Source of the DNA: Deltaproteobacteria bacterium
Lineage (GTDB): Bacteria > Desulfobacterota > Desulfobacteria > Desulfobacterales > ETH-SRB1
Direction of reading: 5' to 3'
Assembly: GCA_030262795.1 (NCBI GenBank)
Contig: JAJSZO010000007.1
Location: forward strand, 5,468 to 24,600
DNA length: 19,133 nt
Shown here in pieces: positions 5,582 through 14,700 of this stretch. Within the stretch, counting starts at the first letter, position 1. Every line of letters starts with the position of its first letter. The position numbers were made by a program, and so were the translations under genes. The notes beneath the pieces were generated by a model. It was not told the DNA's origin and did no database searches. It saw only the letters and a list, made by a program, of their open reading frames with translations.

Positions 5582-7534
5582 ATGGAGAAATTTAGAGTGA
5601 ATCATGATATCAAGATGCCATCTTTGTTACCTTATCTTGAGCTTACCGATACGAAATTCCGATTAAATTTTTCTTTGATCTCTCAAGATGTTTCCATTCT
5701 GGAAAAATCTCCTTTTCCATTTCTAATTATCAGTGAGTCGGACCCTTTTGCCAGGCTCATTGACGCTCGGTTTGCAACCGATGCCGGAAGTGAAATCAAA
5801 CGAGTATTTCTTTTGTTTCAAAAGGATGAATATCATCTGACAAAGGATGAATTACGGCCTTTTAACAACCAGGATATTGATCAATGCTGGCAAAAAGCCT
5901 TTTCGTTTTATTCGAAAAAAGACCAGGATGGTTCCGTTTTCATCCTGGACGATCAAATCGGAGAAAATGGAGGGCTGGTACCTTTACAGCCTTTATTTTT
6001 TTGTAAATCAAAACGGATCTTTTTTCATCCCCCGTGTCCGGTCTGTGGGCTGCCTCTTCAACAATGCTATGATGACGACATTTTGACCGGTTTGGGGTTT
6101 CAGCGGTATTCTGCTTCACTTAAGCGTTATTTGTTTTGTCCGGCGTGTTTTGGTTCAACAGGCAAGTCCGATTTTTACGTTTTTTCACTGGAAAGTTCCG
6201 ATCATTTCGCACCTAAAGACAGGTTGGCCGTACTTAAAGACAGGTGGGATTTGATTAAAGAATTCGGTCGTCTCACAGAAGTGAAAAACAGCTTGAATCA
6301 ATTTCCCTGTATCAATTGCTCCAGCCACCAGGAATGCTATAAACCGGATGGTTTAGTCGTTTCAAGAATCATTCCAATTTCTTTTTATCCTTTTTACATG
6401 TTGATTTTTGAAGCCGCGTCGATTAACGCTTTTGATTTTTTGTCTCTAATTTCAGGCGCCTCATTTGACGATCTTGAAAGCCGGCTTAGTGAAAAACAAC
6501 AGTTGGGCAGAATGAATTGTCTGAAGTCTTTAAAACAAAGCAGTTTGTCAACAACTCCTTTTTTCTTTGATAAAGACGAAAGATATTTTCCGGAAGTATT
6601 GTATTTAAAGCTTTCTTTTCTATGTGAGCTTGTTAGGACTGTCTTTTCCAGGCCTGATGATTCATGGCCTGGTTTATCTATTGATAGAATCTGGATTAAC
6701 CTTACAGGCTCAAATAGCCTGTTGCCGTTTTTCTGGAACTTTAAGCTAAAATTTATAGACATAGGGGGAAATGCCGTTAACCCGCCATTTTTTCCGAAAT
6801 TATTCCCATATGACAGCCCCCATTTGCTGGGAATTATTTGGTTTTACACGCTTCTCGTCAACAAAAAACAAGGTGTTTCAGAGATATATGCAGCTCTTGG
6901 AGAAAAAGTTAACAAAATAGTCTCAAATGATGATGATAGCCTGGAAAGCTTTCTGAAAAACAGCTCTGATGGCGTTTTTTCTCCTGTAAATATTTTTTGG
7001 ATTCCTGATGGAAAGAGTGTTAGTCAAAACTGGGTGAGGCTTTGGGAAAAATCTATCGGTTTGGGCTGGTCTTTATTGAAAATTGGGTTGAAAACCGGCT
7101 TGATGGAAGATTCTAAATGGTCGAAGGACAAATTTCAGCAAGAGTTGGAGAACCTCAGAAAAGAGGTCAAAAACAAATTGTTTTCTCAAGATCTCAATTT
7201 TGTACAAGCAGAGCCTGCGTCAGAAAATAAGGCTATTTATGAGATCCTTGCTAAGATCATGGGAAAATGGAGTATTGGCTTAAATATAGATATGGATGCA
7301 CAGAAGGATGAATTAGAAAAAACGGTTGTTGTATCAACAGCAGACATGGAGAAGTTTGACAATAAAGATCTTGTCTCACAAGATGAATATGAGATAGAAG
7401 AAACACTTATTATTTCGCCTGATGACTTTATAAAAGAAAAATCACCGTCAACAAAAAAAGCAGGCCAACCTGAAAAAAACGATTTTATATCCGAAACGGT
7501 TATCCTTTATCCTGATGATGGCGAGAAGGGATAG
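5582..7534 (+). CDS. Unknown Cys-rich 650-aa protein with three C-terminal pThr-like motifs
   Basis: I recognise no family. There is no signal peptide or clear membrane segment, so it is probably cytoplasmic. Three cysteine groups suggest zinc binding: C152/C155/C162 (CPVCGLPLQQC), C186/C189 (CPAC) and C243/C246/C252 (CINCSSHQEC). The acidic, low-complexity C-terminus carries a repeated motif at T581 (EKTVVVST), T608 (EETLIISPDD) and T639 (SETVILYPDD): acidic residue, Thr, then three aliphatics. FHA domains favour phosphothreonine with an aliphatic residue at +3, which all three fit. It lies just downstream of the kinase and upstream of the FHA-C-like gene, so it may be the kinase substrate or scaffold. 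Start uncertain: the ATG at 5582 has no Shine-Dalgarno, while the in-frame GTG at 5597 has GGAGA 8 nt upstream. Confidence 0.88.
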   Translation: MEKFRVNHDIKMPSLLPYLELTDTKFRLNFSLISQDVSILEKSPFPFLIISESDPFARLIDARFATDAGSEIKRVFLLFQKDEYHLTKDELRPFNNQDIDQCWQKAFSFYSKKDQDGSVFILDDQIGENGGLVPLQPLFFCKSKRIFFHPPCPVCGLPLQQCYDDDILTGLGFQRYSASLKRYLFCPACFGSTGKSDFYVFSLESSDHFAPKDRLAVLKDRWDLIKEFGRLTEVKNSLNQFPCINCSSHQECYKPDGLVVSRIIPISFYPFYMLIFEAASINAFDFLSLISGASFDDLESRLSEKQQLGRMNCLKSLKQSSLSTTPFFFDKDERYFPEVLYLKLSFLCELVRTVFSRPDDSWPGLSIDRIWINLTGSNSLLPFFWNFKLKFIDIGGNAVNPPFFPKLFPYDSPHLLGIIWFYTLLVNKKQGVSEIYAALGEKVNKIVSNDDDSLESFLKNSSDGVFSPVNIFWIPDGKSVSQNWVRLWEKSIGLGWSLLKIGLKTGLMEDSKWSKDKFQQELENLRKEVKNKLFSQDLNFVQAEPASENKAIYEILAKIMGKWSIGLNIDMDAQKDELEKTVVVSTADMEKFDNKDLVSQDEYEIEETLIISPDDFIKEKSPSTKKAGQPEKNDFISETVILYPDDGEKG

Positions 7535-7538
7535 GAGA

Positions 7539-8273
7539 ATGAACAACCAGATATCAATTGAACAAATAACAAATGAAATCAGAAAAATTTATAAGTCAGA
7601 TTGCTTGCGGGCTGAGACTTTAATCGAAACATATCTTGAAGAAAGATTAAAGGAATTTTCAGATAGTGAAAAATTGACGTTGCTTGAGAAACTGACGGCT
7701 GAATTTAATATAGGTGTTTTAAGTAGATACAACGGGTTAAACATAGATGAAGAGGTTCTTCCGAGGCTTTTTTCATTATTATTAGGAAAAAAGGTTTCTC
7801 TGGCCGATCTATCTTCCACAGAACTTTTGCAAAAATTGGCTGAATCCTTGAATACTATCTTCGATGCTCTCAATCAAGTGGTTGGTGTGATTAATACAAC
7901 CTTTCTTGGCAAATACACCGGGGATGAAACGATCCGGCAGGTCATAGGTTTTCATCTGGAAGGTGGAGAAAGTCATGCCAGGTCCCTTGAGAGCTATCTT
8001 GGGCAGATCAAAAAAGCCTTTCTGATTGCACATCAAGCATTTAAAGAGGCTGCTTACACCGAAATGAGCGAACTCCTGCACGAATTGGCCCCTGATCAGA
8101 TCAAATCTGCCGATAGTGGAGGTTTCAAGTTCGGTCCGTTCCAAAAAGCAGAATTCTTTGAAATGTATGAGAAAAAGTTTTATACATGCAAAAAATGGTT
8201 TGACTCAGGACGCTTCATGGAGAAATTCTTAAGAGAATTTGAAAAGAATTCTCAAAAATTGTTCGAGCCATAA
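7539..8273 (+). CDS. TagH/Fha C-terminal-domain-like protein lacking an FHA domain
   Basis: This 244-aa, mostly helical, soluble protein has no signal peptide. Residues about 100-240 resemble the C-terminal domain of T6SS FHA proteins (T6SS_FHA_C): SYLGQIKKAFLIAHQAFKEA, followed by AYTEMSELLHELAPDQI, corresponds to the family pattern A-x-AF-x-D-x-x-x-HQ-x-A-x-x-x-x-x-x-AL-x-x-L-x-x-FDP. The end, FFEMYEKKFYTCKKWFD and a final F-x-x-x-FLREFE, matches the W-x-x-Y-x-x-x-Y...F...F-x-x-AYE ending. The N-terminal FHA fold (GR-x-x-x-N-x-x-x-L) is absent; residues 1-60 are helical and charged instead. The ATG at 7539 is chosen over 7515 because GAGAAGGG lies about 8 nt before it and it then overlaps nothing (the preceding stop is 7532-7534). 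Family assignment is from pattern memory and moderately sure. Confidence 0.8.
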   Translation: MNNQISIEQITNEIRKIYKSDCLRAETLIETYLEERLKEFSDSEKLTLLEKLTAEFNIGVLSRYNGLNIDEEVLPRLFSLLLGKKVSLADLSSTELLQKLAESLNTIFDALNQVVGVINTTFLGKYTGDETIRQVIGFHLEGGESHARSLESYLGQIKKAFLIAHQAFKEAAYTEMSELLHELAPDQIKSADSGGFKFGPFQKAEFFEMYEKKFYTCKKWFDSGRFMEKFLREFEKNSQKLFEP

Positions 8274-8306
8274 AGAACGTGAACGAAATGATTTCCACGT
8301 TCCTAT
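8274..8306. repeat. Palindrome upstream of the tssJ ribosome binding site
   Basis: AAGAACGTGAACGAAAT is followed at once by the inverse-like ATTTCCACGTTCCTAT. It is a shortened member of the GAACGTGGACGAA palindrome family also found at 9632-9712. The tssJ Shine-Dalgarno (AGGAGG) follows within a few bases. It fills most of the 46-nt gap between the preceding gene and tssJ. Confidence 0.65.
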
Positions 8307-8319
8307 AGGAGGTAACAAA

Positions 8320-8841
8320 ATGAAAAAATATATTAAAATACTGATTCTGTGGTTGCTTGCTTTTGGAATCTGTTCATGCGCGTCCCTGCCTCTTGCTCCC
8401 CCGGAGTGGGTATACGAAAAAGAGGCTATCCGACTTCATTTGAAAGCTGATTTTCAATTAAATCTCCATGAGAGAACACCTCACACACTACTTATGTGTG
8501 TTTATCAACTCAGAAATCCGAACACTTTCAATCAGCTTGCCGGCGATAATAACGGGATTTACAAACTTTTGGAATGCGGCCTTTTTGACGATAGTGTGGT
8601 TGGAACAGAAAGATTAATCATTCATCCGGGGCAAGATCTGACTTTTACTTTGAACCGTGCCGAAGGTGCAAAATACGTAGCCATCGTAGCTGGTTACTAT
8701 TTGCTTCATAAAGAGCGGATTATACGGTTGTTTGATATTCCGGTGATTGTAGAAAAAAAGGGGTTGATTAAGATGACTAAAATTTTAAAACCAGGCCCCT
8801 TGAATATAGAACTTACGTTGGGTCAGCAACAGATTCAATAA
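8320..8841 (+). CDS. tssJ: TssJ, T6SS outer-membrane lipoprotein
   Basis: This 173-aa protein is the outer-membrane anchor of the TssJLM trans-envelope complex; it binds the periplasmic C-terminus of TssM. An N-terminal hydrophobic signal (MKKYIKILILWLLAFGICSC) leads to a cysteine. The probable lipidated Cys is C20; its lipobox, I-C-S-C, is unusual because of the Cys at -2. The body carries TssJ family features: LLMCVYQLRNPNTFNQLAGD, LLECGLFDDSVV, PGQDLTFTLNRAEGAKYVAIVAGYY, split here for brevity. The ATG at 8320 is set by a strong AGGAGG 7 nt upstream and by the signal peptide; a longer frame from 8239 overlaps the preceding gene and would hide the signal. It is followed by an unusual 0.9-kb gap before tssK. 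Confidence 0.93.
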   Translation: MKKYIKILILWLLAFGICSCASLPLAPPEWVYEKEAIRLHLKADFQLNLHERTPHTLLMCVYQLRNPNTFNQLAGDNNGIYKLLECGLFDDSVVGTERLIIHPGQDLTFTLNRAEGAKYVAIVAGYYLLHKERIIRLFDIPVIVEKKGLIKMTKILKPGPLNIELTLGQQQIQ

Positions 8842-9298
8842 CATTATCCCCTCACAAAGAAAGAAGATAGTTAACATTAAAAGTTTTCCAAATGACTTAA
8901 CATCTTGTAATTATTTAAATTAGCGCCCTGCGGGCGGACTTAAAAGATGAACGTCCAACATCGAATTTTGAATAAGGTATTCTGCCAATTTATAAACCGG
9001 CAGAGCGAAGCGATTTCATCATTCGATGTTCGACGTTCAAAAAAAATCACCTATATCATACCGAATTCATTAGGCATAAAATGGAAATTCCTATACTATT
9101 AAATTAACCACAGAAGGCGTACAGCACACAAGGTTCAGGGTTCAAGCAATACTGCCATTTGATGTATTCCTTAAAACATCAATACACGAAAGCACAATCT
9201 CTAAGAAACTTTGGCCAGTTAACCCATCATTCCAGCGGACAGTAGGGAGATGCGCTGCTGAATTCGTCGTTAGTCTGGCAAAGGGAAATAGACCCCCT
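8842..9298. other. Gene-free interval after tssJ with palindromes
   Basis: About 460 bp with no supported gene. It contains a short GC hairpin CGCCC-tgc-GGGCG (8924-8936) without a T-tract, and an inverted repeat (8949-8966/9021-9038) listed separately. The stretch 9060-9298 shows no recognisable motif. A minus-strand open frame at 9142-9408 has no recognisable protein features and overlaps the more credible plus-strand gene at 9299. Confidence 0.7.
8949..9038. repeat. Inverted repeat, 18-bp arms
   Basis: GAACGTCCAACATCGAAT (8949-8966) pairs with ATTCGATGTTCGACGTTC (9021-9038) with a single mismatch, across a 54-nt loop. Related wording (TCGATATTCATCATTTCC, TTCGACATTCATCATTCAA) appears at 17221-17258, so this looks like a dispersed repeat family. 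Confidence 0.8.
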
Positions 9299-9619
9299 AT
9301 GAGCTTTTTTGAAGCTGGCATGCTGATCTGTTTTGGCATCAGTTGGCCCGTCTTGATTGCGAAGTCTGTCCGCACAAAAGTGGTCTTAGGCAAGAGCCCG
9401 CTCTTCATGGCGATTCTATGTCTCGGCTACGTCTGCGGATTCATGCATAAGATCCTGTACTCTTTGGATTGGATCATTGTGCTTTATGCGCTCAATTTCA
9501 TTATGGTGGCAATCGACCTTACTCTATACTTCAACTATTTGCCAAAAGAAAGGCAGACTGCCGCCATATCAACAACTGAACAAAGCGTTGCTCGGCGACG
9601 CAGTAAACAGCGCATGTGA
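9299..9619 (+). CDS. Small three-TM membrane protein, SemiSWEET/PQ-loop-like
   Basis: The 106-aa product has three hydrophobic segments (about 7-23, 33-52 and 57-78) and a polar, basic C-terminal tail. The segment FGISWPVLIAKSVRTKVVLG, followed by KSPLF, has the PQ-loop/SemiSWEET pattern (x-P-x-x-x-K-x-x-R-T-K-x-x-x-G-x-S at the end of the first helix), and the three-helix length fits a SemiSWEET half-transporter. The Pro-Gln pair reads Trp-Pro here. Function and substrate are unknown. It sits in the middle of the tssJ-tssK junction and is flanked by palindromes, so it is probably an insertion unrelated to secretion. No strong Shine-Dalgarno is visible before the ATG. Confidence 0.6.
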   Translation: MSFFEAGMLICFGISWPVLIAKSVRTKVVLGKSPLFMAILCLGYVCGFMHKILYSLDWIIVLYALNFIMVAIDLTLYFNYLPKERQTAAISTTEQSVARRRSKQRM

Positions 9620-9631
9620 ACGCAACCGTTA

Positions 9632-9712
9632 AGGAACGTGGACGAATTAACTTCCTCAACTATGCATCACAGCTTCAGGTCGCCTTGGGGAAGTTAATTC
9701 GTCCACGTTCCT
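9632..9712. repeat. Perfect 24-bp inverted repeat upstream of tssK
   Basis: The left arm 9632-9655 (AGGAACGTGGACGAATTAAC...) is matched without mismatch by the right arm 9689-9712, with a 33-nt loop. The stem ends 18 nt before the tssK ATG, directly ahead of its purine-rich ribosome binding stretch (GGGAAAGATAAG). It is the most complete copy of the palindrome family in the window. There is no T-tract on the plus strand, so it is not a standard terminator, but the RNA hairpin would be very stable. Confidence 0.9.
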
Positions 9713-9730
9713 AAGGGAAAGATAAGAAAT

Positions 9731-11116
9731 ATGGAAAAACCTCTTTTTTGGCATCAAGGCCTGTTTTTACAACCACAACATTTTCAACAGGAAGACCTTT
9801 ATTTTCAGTCTCTGTTGACACCTTTTCATAAATTTCTTCAGCCCCACCTGTGGGGCGTCGGGAATTTGGAGATCCAAACAACCGCTCTGGGCAATTTTTC
9901 TTTTAATCTCTTGAAAGGTGAATTTTTGTTTCCGGACATGACCTATCTGATTTTCCCTGGCAATTCTCTTGTTGAGGCCCGTTCTTTTGATGAAGCCTGG
10001 GTGGATGGTGATAAACCTTTTACCGTTTTTCTCGGCCTGAAAAAATGGAACAATGCCGGAGAGAACGTTACCGTCCTTCCCAAATTAGAAAATCTTTCAG
10101 AAGTGACCACCAGATTTGTGACAACGACCAACCCTGAAGAAGTTCCCGACCTGCATCAAACCGGCCCGCCAGCTCAAATCAAGAGGCTTTGCCATGTTCT
10201 AAAAATATTTTGGGAAACGGAAAAGGATCAGGCAGGAGACTATATACTTATTCCTCTTGCTCAATTAGAAAGATCAGGCGAAGAGATAACGCTTTCCGAA
10301 CAATTTATTCCTCCCTCCCTTACCATTTCCGGTTCGGATCCTCTCGTAAAGATTGTCAGGGAAATCAGAGATCAGATCGCATCTCGCGGCCACCAGCTTG
10401 AATCGTATAAACGTGAAAGGGGGATTCATACGGTCGAATTCGGGGCAAGAGATATGGTTTATCTCCTGGCCTTAAGGTCCCTTAACCGCTACATTCCTTC
10501 CCTTTTTCATTTGACTGAATCGCAACAGGTTCATCCCTGGACAGTGTATGCCCTCTTAAGAGAGTTGATCGGCGAACTCACTTCTTTTTCAGAGCAGGTC
10601 AATGTGATGGGAGAATTGGAAGACGGAACCCGCCTTTTATCCGGATATGATCATCAAAACCTGTGGAAATGTTTTTCAGGCGCCCAGGCTATAGTTACCC
10701 GGCTTTTGGATGAGATTACGGCCGGGCCGGAATATGTGATTCAACTCGTATATGACGGAACCTATTATACTTGTGATCTATCCCCAACGATTTTTGAAGG
10801 ACGAAACCGTTTTTATCTGGTTTTTGAAACCGAAAAGGATCCTGATTTCGTGCTTCAGTCTCTGGAGACAATCGCAAAAACAAGTTCGCGAGAATCTTTA
10901 CCTATTCTTATCGCCCGCGCTCTTCCCGGAGTGAAGCTGCAACACCTTCCAGCACCGCCACAAGAATTGCCTCGTCGGACTTACTCTATTTATTTTCAGA
11001 TTGACCATCACAGTGATCAATGGGCCCGTGTGCAAAAAGATTACAATATTGCCTTGTATTGGGATGCAGCTCCTGAAGATTTAAAGGTAGAACTGATGGT
11101 TGTGGGGAAAAAGTAG
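9731..11116 (+). CDS. tssK: TssK, T6SS baseplate-membrane adaptor
   Basis: This 461-aa cytoplasmic protein links the baseplate wedges to the TssL/TssM cytoplasmic domains. The N-terminus FWHQGLFLQPQHFQQEDLYF is the signature of the family (ImpJ/VasE). Further family features are the shell-domain region around LGNFSFNLLKGEFLFPDMTY and the C-terminal LPRRTYSIYFQIDHHSDQWA, followed by VQKDYNIALYW. Length is normal (about 440-460). AAGATAAGAA lies before the ATG. The stop is 2 nt from the tssL start, so tssK, tssL and tssM are tightly coupled. No damage is seen. Confidence 0.97.
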   Translation: MEKPLFWHQGLFLQPQHFQQEDLYFQSLLTPFHKFLQPHLWGVGNLEIQTTALGNFSFNLLKGEFLFPDMTYLIFPGNSLVEARSFDEAWVDGDKPFTVFLGLKKWNNAGENVTVLPKLENLSEVTTRFVTTTNPEEVPDLHQTGPPAQIKRLCHVLKIFWETEKDQAGDYILIPLAQLERSGEEITLSEQFIPPSLTISGSDPLVKIVREIRDQIASRGHQLESYKRERGIHTVEFGARDMVYLLALRSLNRYIPSLFHLTESQQVHPWTVYALLRELIGELTSFSEQVNVMGELEDGTRLLSGYDHQNLWKCFSGAQAIVTRLLDEITAGPEYVIQLVYDGTYYTCDLSPTIFEGRNRFYLVFETEKDPDFVLQSLETIAKTSSRESLPILIARALPGVKLQHLPAPPQELPRRTYSIYFQIDHHSDQWARVQKDYNIALYWDAAPEDLKVELMVVGKK

Positions 11117-11118
11117 AT

Positions 11119-11781
11119 ATGCGATTAACCGATTGTTTTATAGAACTCCTTGCATACGCAACATATTTTTTGAAAACAGTAGCCAAAAAACAACCTTCCT
11201 TTGATCAAGTCAAGGCCGATTTTCAACGCCTGATCGTAAAGAGTCAAGAAAGTCTCAATAATAGCACTTTTTCTCAGGAGGATTATGACCTGGCACGCTT
11301 TGCCATTTTTGCATGGATTGATGAGGCTATTTTAAACTCTTCATGGAAAGAAAAACATCAATGGCAGGGTGAACAACTCCAGCGCATTTATTATCAGACT
11401 GCCGACGCAGGGGAGATTTTCTTTGAACGTTTAAATACCCTTGGCCCGCATCAAAAAGATGTGAGAGAAATCTACTATCTCTGTCTGGCTATCGGATTTA
11501 CGGGACGCTATTGCAATGAAGGAGACGAATACCTCCTGGAGCAGTTAAAAACATCGAATTTAAAACTTCTTACAGGAAGTTCATTGGGACTTCCTTGTCT
11601 TGAAAAAGAAGAGCTTTTTCCGGAAGCGTATTCTGTTGAGTCAAATGAGGCAACCTCTCCTAAAGGGGAAAAAACCTTCTCATTTTTTACGATTCTTTGT
11701 CTTGGAGCCCCTATTCTCCTTTACTCGGTTCTGTTTTTGATTTACAGGTTTATTTTGAATAATATAGGAAAAGTTTATTAA
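11119..11781 (+). CDS. tssL: TssL (DotU), T6SS inner-membrane component
   Basis: This 220-aa protein is an inner-membrane partner of TssM. It has a cytoplasmic helical DotU domain (about residues 1-170) with the typical phrases LARFAIFAWIDEAIL and LCLAIGFTGRY and an extended EGDEYLLEQL. One C-terminal membrane helix follows (about 188-213, FFTILCLGAPILLYSVLFLI). The protein ends 10 or so residues after the helix, so it lacks the OmpA-like peptidoglycan-binding extension some TssL proteins carry. Anchoring to the cell wall would need a separate protein. The gap to tssM is 4 nt. Confidence 0.95.
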   Translation: MRLTDCFIELLAYATYFLKTVAKKQPSFDQVKADFQRLIVKSQESLNNSTFSQEDYDLARFAIFAWIDEAILNSSWKEKHQWQGEQLQRIYYQTADAGEIFFERLNTLGPHQKDVREIYYLCLAIGFTGRYCNEGDEYLLEQLKTSNLKLLTGSSLGLPCLEKEELFPEAYSVESNEATSPKGEKTFSFFTILCLGAPILLYSVLFLIYRFILNNIGKVY

Positions 11782-11785
11782 GCAG

Positions 11786-14700
11786 ATGAAGCAGATCTTT
11801 TTAAAAATTCTTAAAGTTTTTTTTGTTATAGCAGTAATTTTACTGATTGTTCTTCTATTCTTCGGGATCGTCCTATCCCTTGGTTTGCCCTGGTGGGCAG
11901 GATTTTTCATTTTGCTTGGCCTTGCAGGCTTAGGTCTTGGTTTGCTTTTTTTAAGAAAGCTATGGCTAAAACGTCGGGAACAGCATTTTGTTGACCGGAT
12001 TATTGAGCAGGATGATTCCTATCTGAAAACCGTGGATGATAAAGAGAAGGAGCGTTCAAGAGAGCTTCAGTCTCGTTGGAAAGAGGCCATTGAGGCTCTC
12101 AAGTCTTCTAATTTAAAAAAATATGGCAATCCTCTTTATGTGCTTCCGTGGTATATGGTGATCGGAGAAAGTGGCTCCGGCAAAACCACGGCAATTAAAA
12201 GCGCGGATCTTTCTTCTCCGTTCGCAGATGTCAGCCGGATTTCGGGCATTTCCGGAACAAAGAATTGTGACTGGTGGTTTTTTGAACAAGCTATTATTAT
12301 TGATACAGCCGGCAGGTATGCCATTCCTGTTGATGAAGGCCGTGATAAAGAGGAATGGCAGAGATTTCTCACCCTTTTAGTCAAATACAGAAAAAAAGAA
12401 TCTCTCAATGGCCTCATTGTTACCATTGCGGCTGACAAGTTGCTTGGCTCCAGCCCTGAAGCTCTTGAAAAAGATGGTCGAAGCATCCGGCGTAGGATTG
12501 ATGAATTAATGCGGGTTCTGGGTACAAAGTTTCCGGTATACCTGCTTGTGACCAAATGCGACTTGATTCAAGGTATGACTCAATTTTGTGATCATCTTCC
12601 GGATAAAAGCCTTGAACAGGCCATGGGGTTCATGAATCATGACCTGTTAACAGATGTAGTTGCCTTTGTCGACCGCGCTATGCATACAATCGGGGATCGT
12701 CTGAGAGATCTCCGGCTGCTTTTTTGCCATAAGGTCGAGTCCATGGGCGCTGATCCGGGCTGCCTCCTTTTTCCTGAAGAGTTTGAGAAAATAAAATCCG
12801 GCTTTAATCCTTTTATCAAAGGGGCTTTTTGGGAAAATCCCTACCAGGAGACTCCAATTTTAAGAGGTCTTTTCTTTAGCAGCGGGCGACAGGAAGGAAG
12901 CCCGTACTCACATTTTTTGCAATCTCTCGGTCTTATTGAAGAGAGAGAGGTTTTGCCCGGAACAAATAACGGCCTGTTTCTGCACGATTTTTTTGGTCAA
13001 ATTCTACCTGCTGACAGAAGTCTGTTTGTCCCTACCCAGAGGAAACTTGAATGGAGCCTGCTGACCAGAAATCTTGGCTTAGGTTCATGGGTTGCTGTGA
13101 TAGTTGCCATTTGTGGTTTGTTGAGCTTTTCCTTTGTAAAAAATCTCATGACCATGAAAGAAATTTCTCAAGAGTTTTCAAAACCTCTTATATTACAGGG
13201 AGAAATCCTGACAGATGTGATTATCATGGATCACTTTCAACAGGCACTTCTGAAGGTGGAAAAGGAGAATCGTAACTGGTGGATTCCCAGATTTGGGTTG
13301 AATGAAAGTAATAATGTTGAGATTCGACTTAAGGAGAAGTATTGCAAACAGTTTAAGGATGGTTTCCTAGTCTCTTTTGATAAACAGATGGGGGACAGGA
13401 TAGTAAACTTTTCTGATTCCACTCCCGACGAAGTTATCGGCCAACACGTAGTTTACCTCGCAAGACGTATCAATCTTATGCGCGCCCGTTTGCAAGCTGA
13501 AAGCCTTGAAACACTCAAATCCATGCCTCAGCCTTCTTATGAACCTGTCGTCTTGATGGCAGATCAAAAAATTATACCTGAGATAAGAAAGCGGTTTGCC
13601 AACCAGTATCTTTATAATCTGGTCTGGCGAATTGATCTGAGCAGCCTTAATCAGGAAATGAACAATTTGCAGGTCTGGTTAAAGCATCTGTTAACTTTAA
13701 AGGGAGTCGATCTCGGATGGCTCGTCACCCTGGTAAACGCAGATGAATCTCTGCCGTATGTAACTCTGAAAGATTTCTGGAAAGGCAGCTTGTCAGCTTC
13801 ACATGAAATGACCATACCTTCGGCTTTTACTCTTAAAGGAAAAGAAAAGATTGATTTGTTTCTTGAAGAAATGGAATCAGCTCTTTTCGATCCTTTTATT
13901 ATAGCAGGCCAAAAACTTGAATTTCAAACCTGGTATCGCAGGGCTTATTTTCAAGCCTGGTACAATTTTGCTCTTGTTTTTCCAAAAGGCATTGAAAGGC
14001 TTGAGGGGAGAAAAGAATGGCAACATGTGGCAGCAAGAATGGCAATTGATCAAGGCCCGTATTTTGCCATTATAGACAGAATGGCAATTGAACTAAAACC
14101 TCTATTAATAGACCAGGATGTCCCTTCATGGATTGAGCGTATCTACGAGTTTCAGTCCACTAAAGCCAAAGCGGCCAAGCTGGAGATCGGAAGCAAGGGG
14201 GCTCTGGCAAAAGTTGCAACAAAAGGGAAAACCATTATTTCCAAATTAGAAAAGAAGATCGCCAAAACCGGGGGCAAAAAAACTCTGGAATCTCAGTTGC
14301 TATCTGCAAAAGCGTTTCAAGAATATCAAAAAGCGCTGGCCGAGGTTACGCCGGCGGCTGCTTCAAAAACGACAGCTTACCATATGGCCGTTCAGGTCTT
14401 TAATGAAGATCCAACTACTATCAAATCTCCTTTTTTTGTTGCCCGCAGAGCCTGTGATAAGCTCTTTGTTTCGATGCCCGGCAGCAAATCATTCGACGAT
14501 GACAGGATCTTTTGGAAACTGGTAACCGGCCCTTTTGATTATTTATGGAATTTTGTTTGCTCGGAAACTGCTTGCTATCTCCAGGACCTCTGGGAAAAGG
14601 AAGTTTTGGTGGAAATCCAGGGAGTGTTTGATCAAAAAACCTTAAACCGGATCCTTCTCGGTCAGGATGGTTATGCTGTAAAATTCGTGAATGGGCCGGC

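Noticed and set aside
9142..9408. Minus-strand open frame of 88 codons
   Set aside because: It overlaps the start of the more convincing three-TM gene and shows no recognisable domain or ribosome binding site.
9170..9640. Gene cassette with an integron attC site around the small membrane protein
   Set aside because: Short GTTAG and AACCGTTA words occur, but no paired attC core sites or folded imperfect palindrome of the right spacing could be found.
9633..9712. Reading the strong hairpin as a rho-independent terminator after the small membrane protein gene
   Set aside because: No T-tract follows on the plus strand, and the same repeat occurs at places that are not gene ends.
12136..12555. 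Long antisense open frame inside tssM (139 codons)
   Set aside because: It is a shadow of the conserved NTPase domain of tssM; it has no family match and no ribosome binding site.
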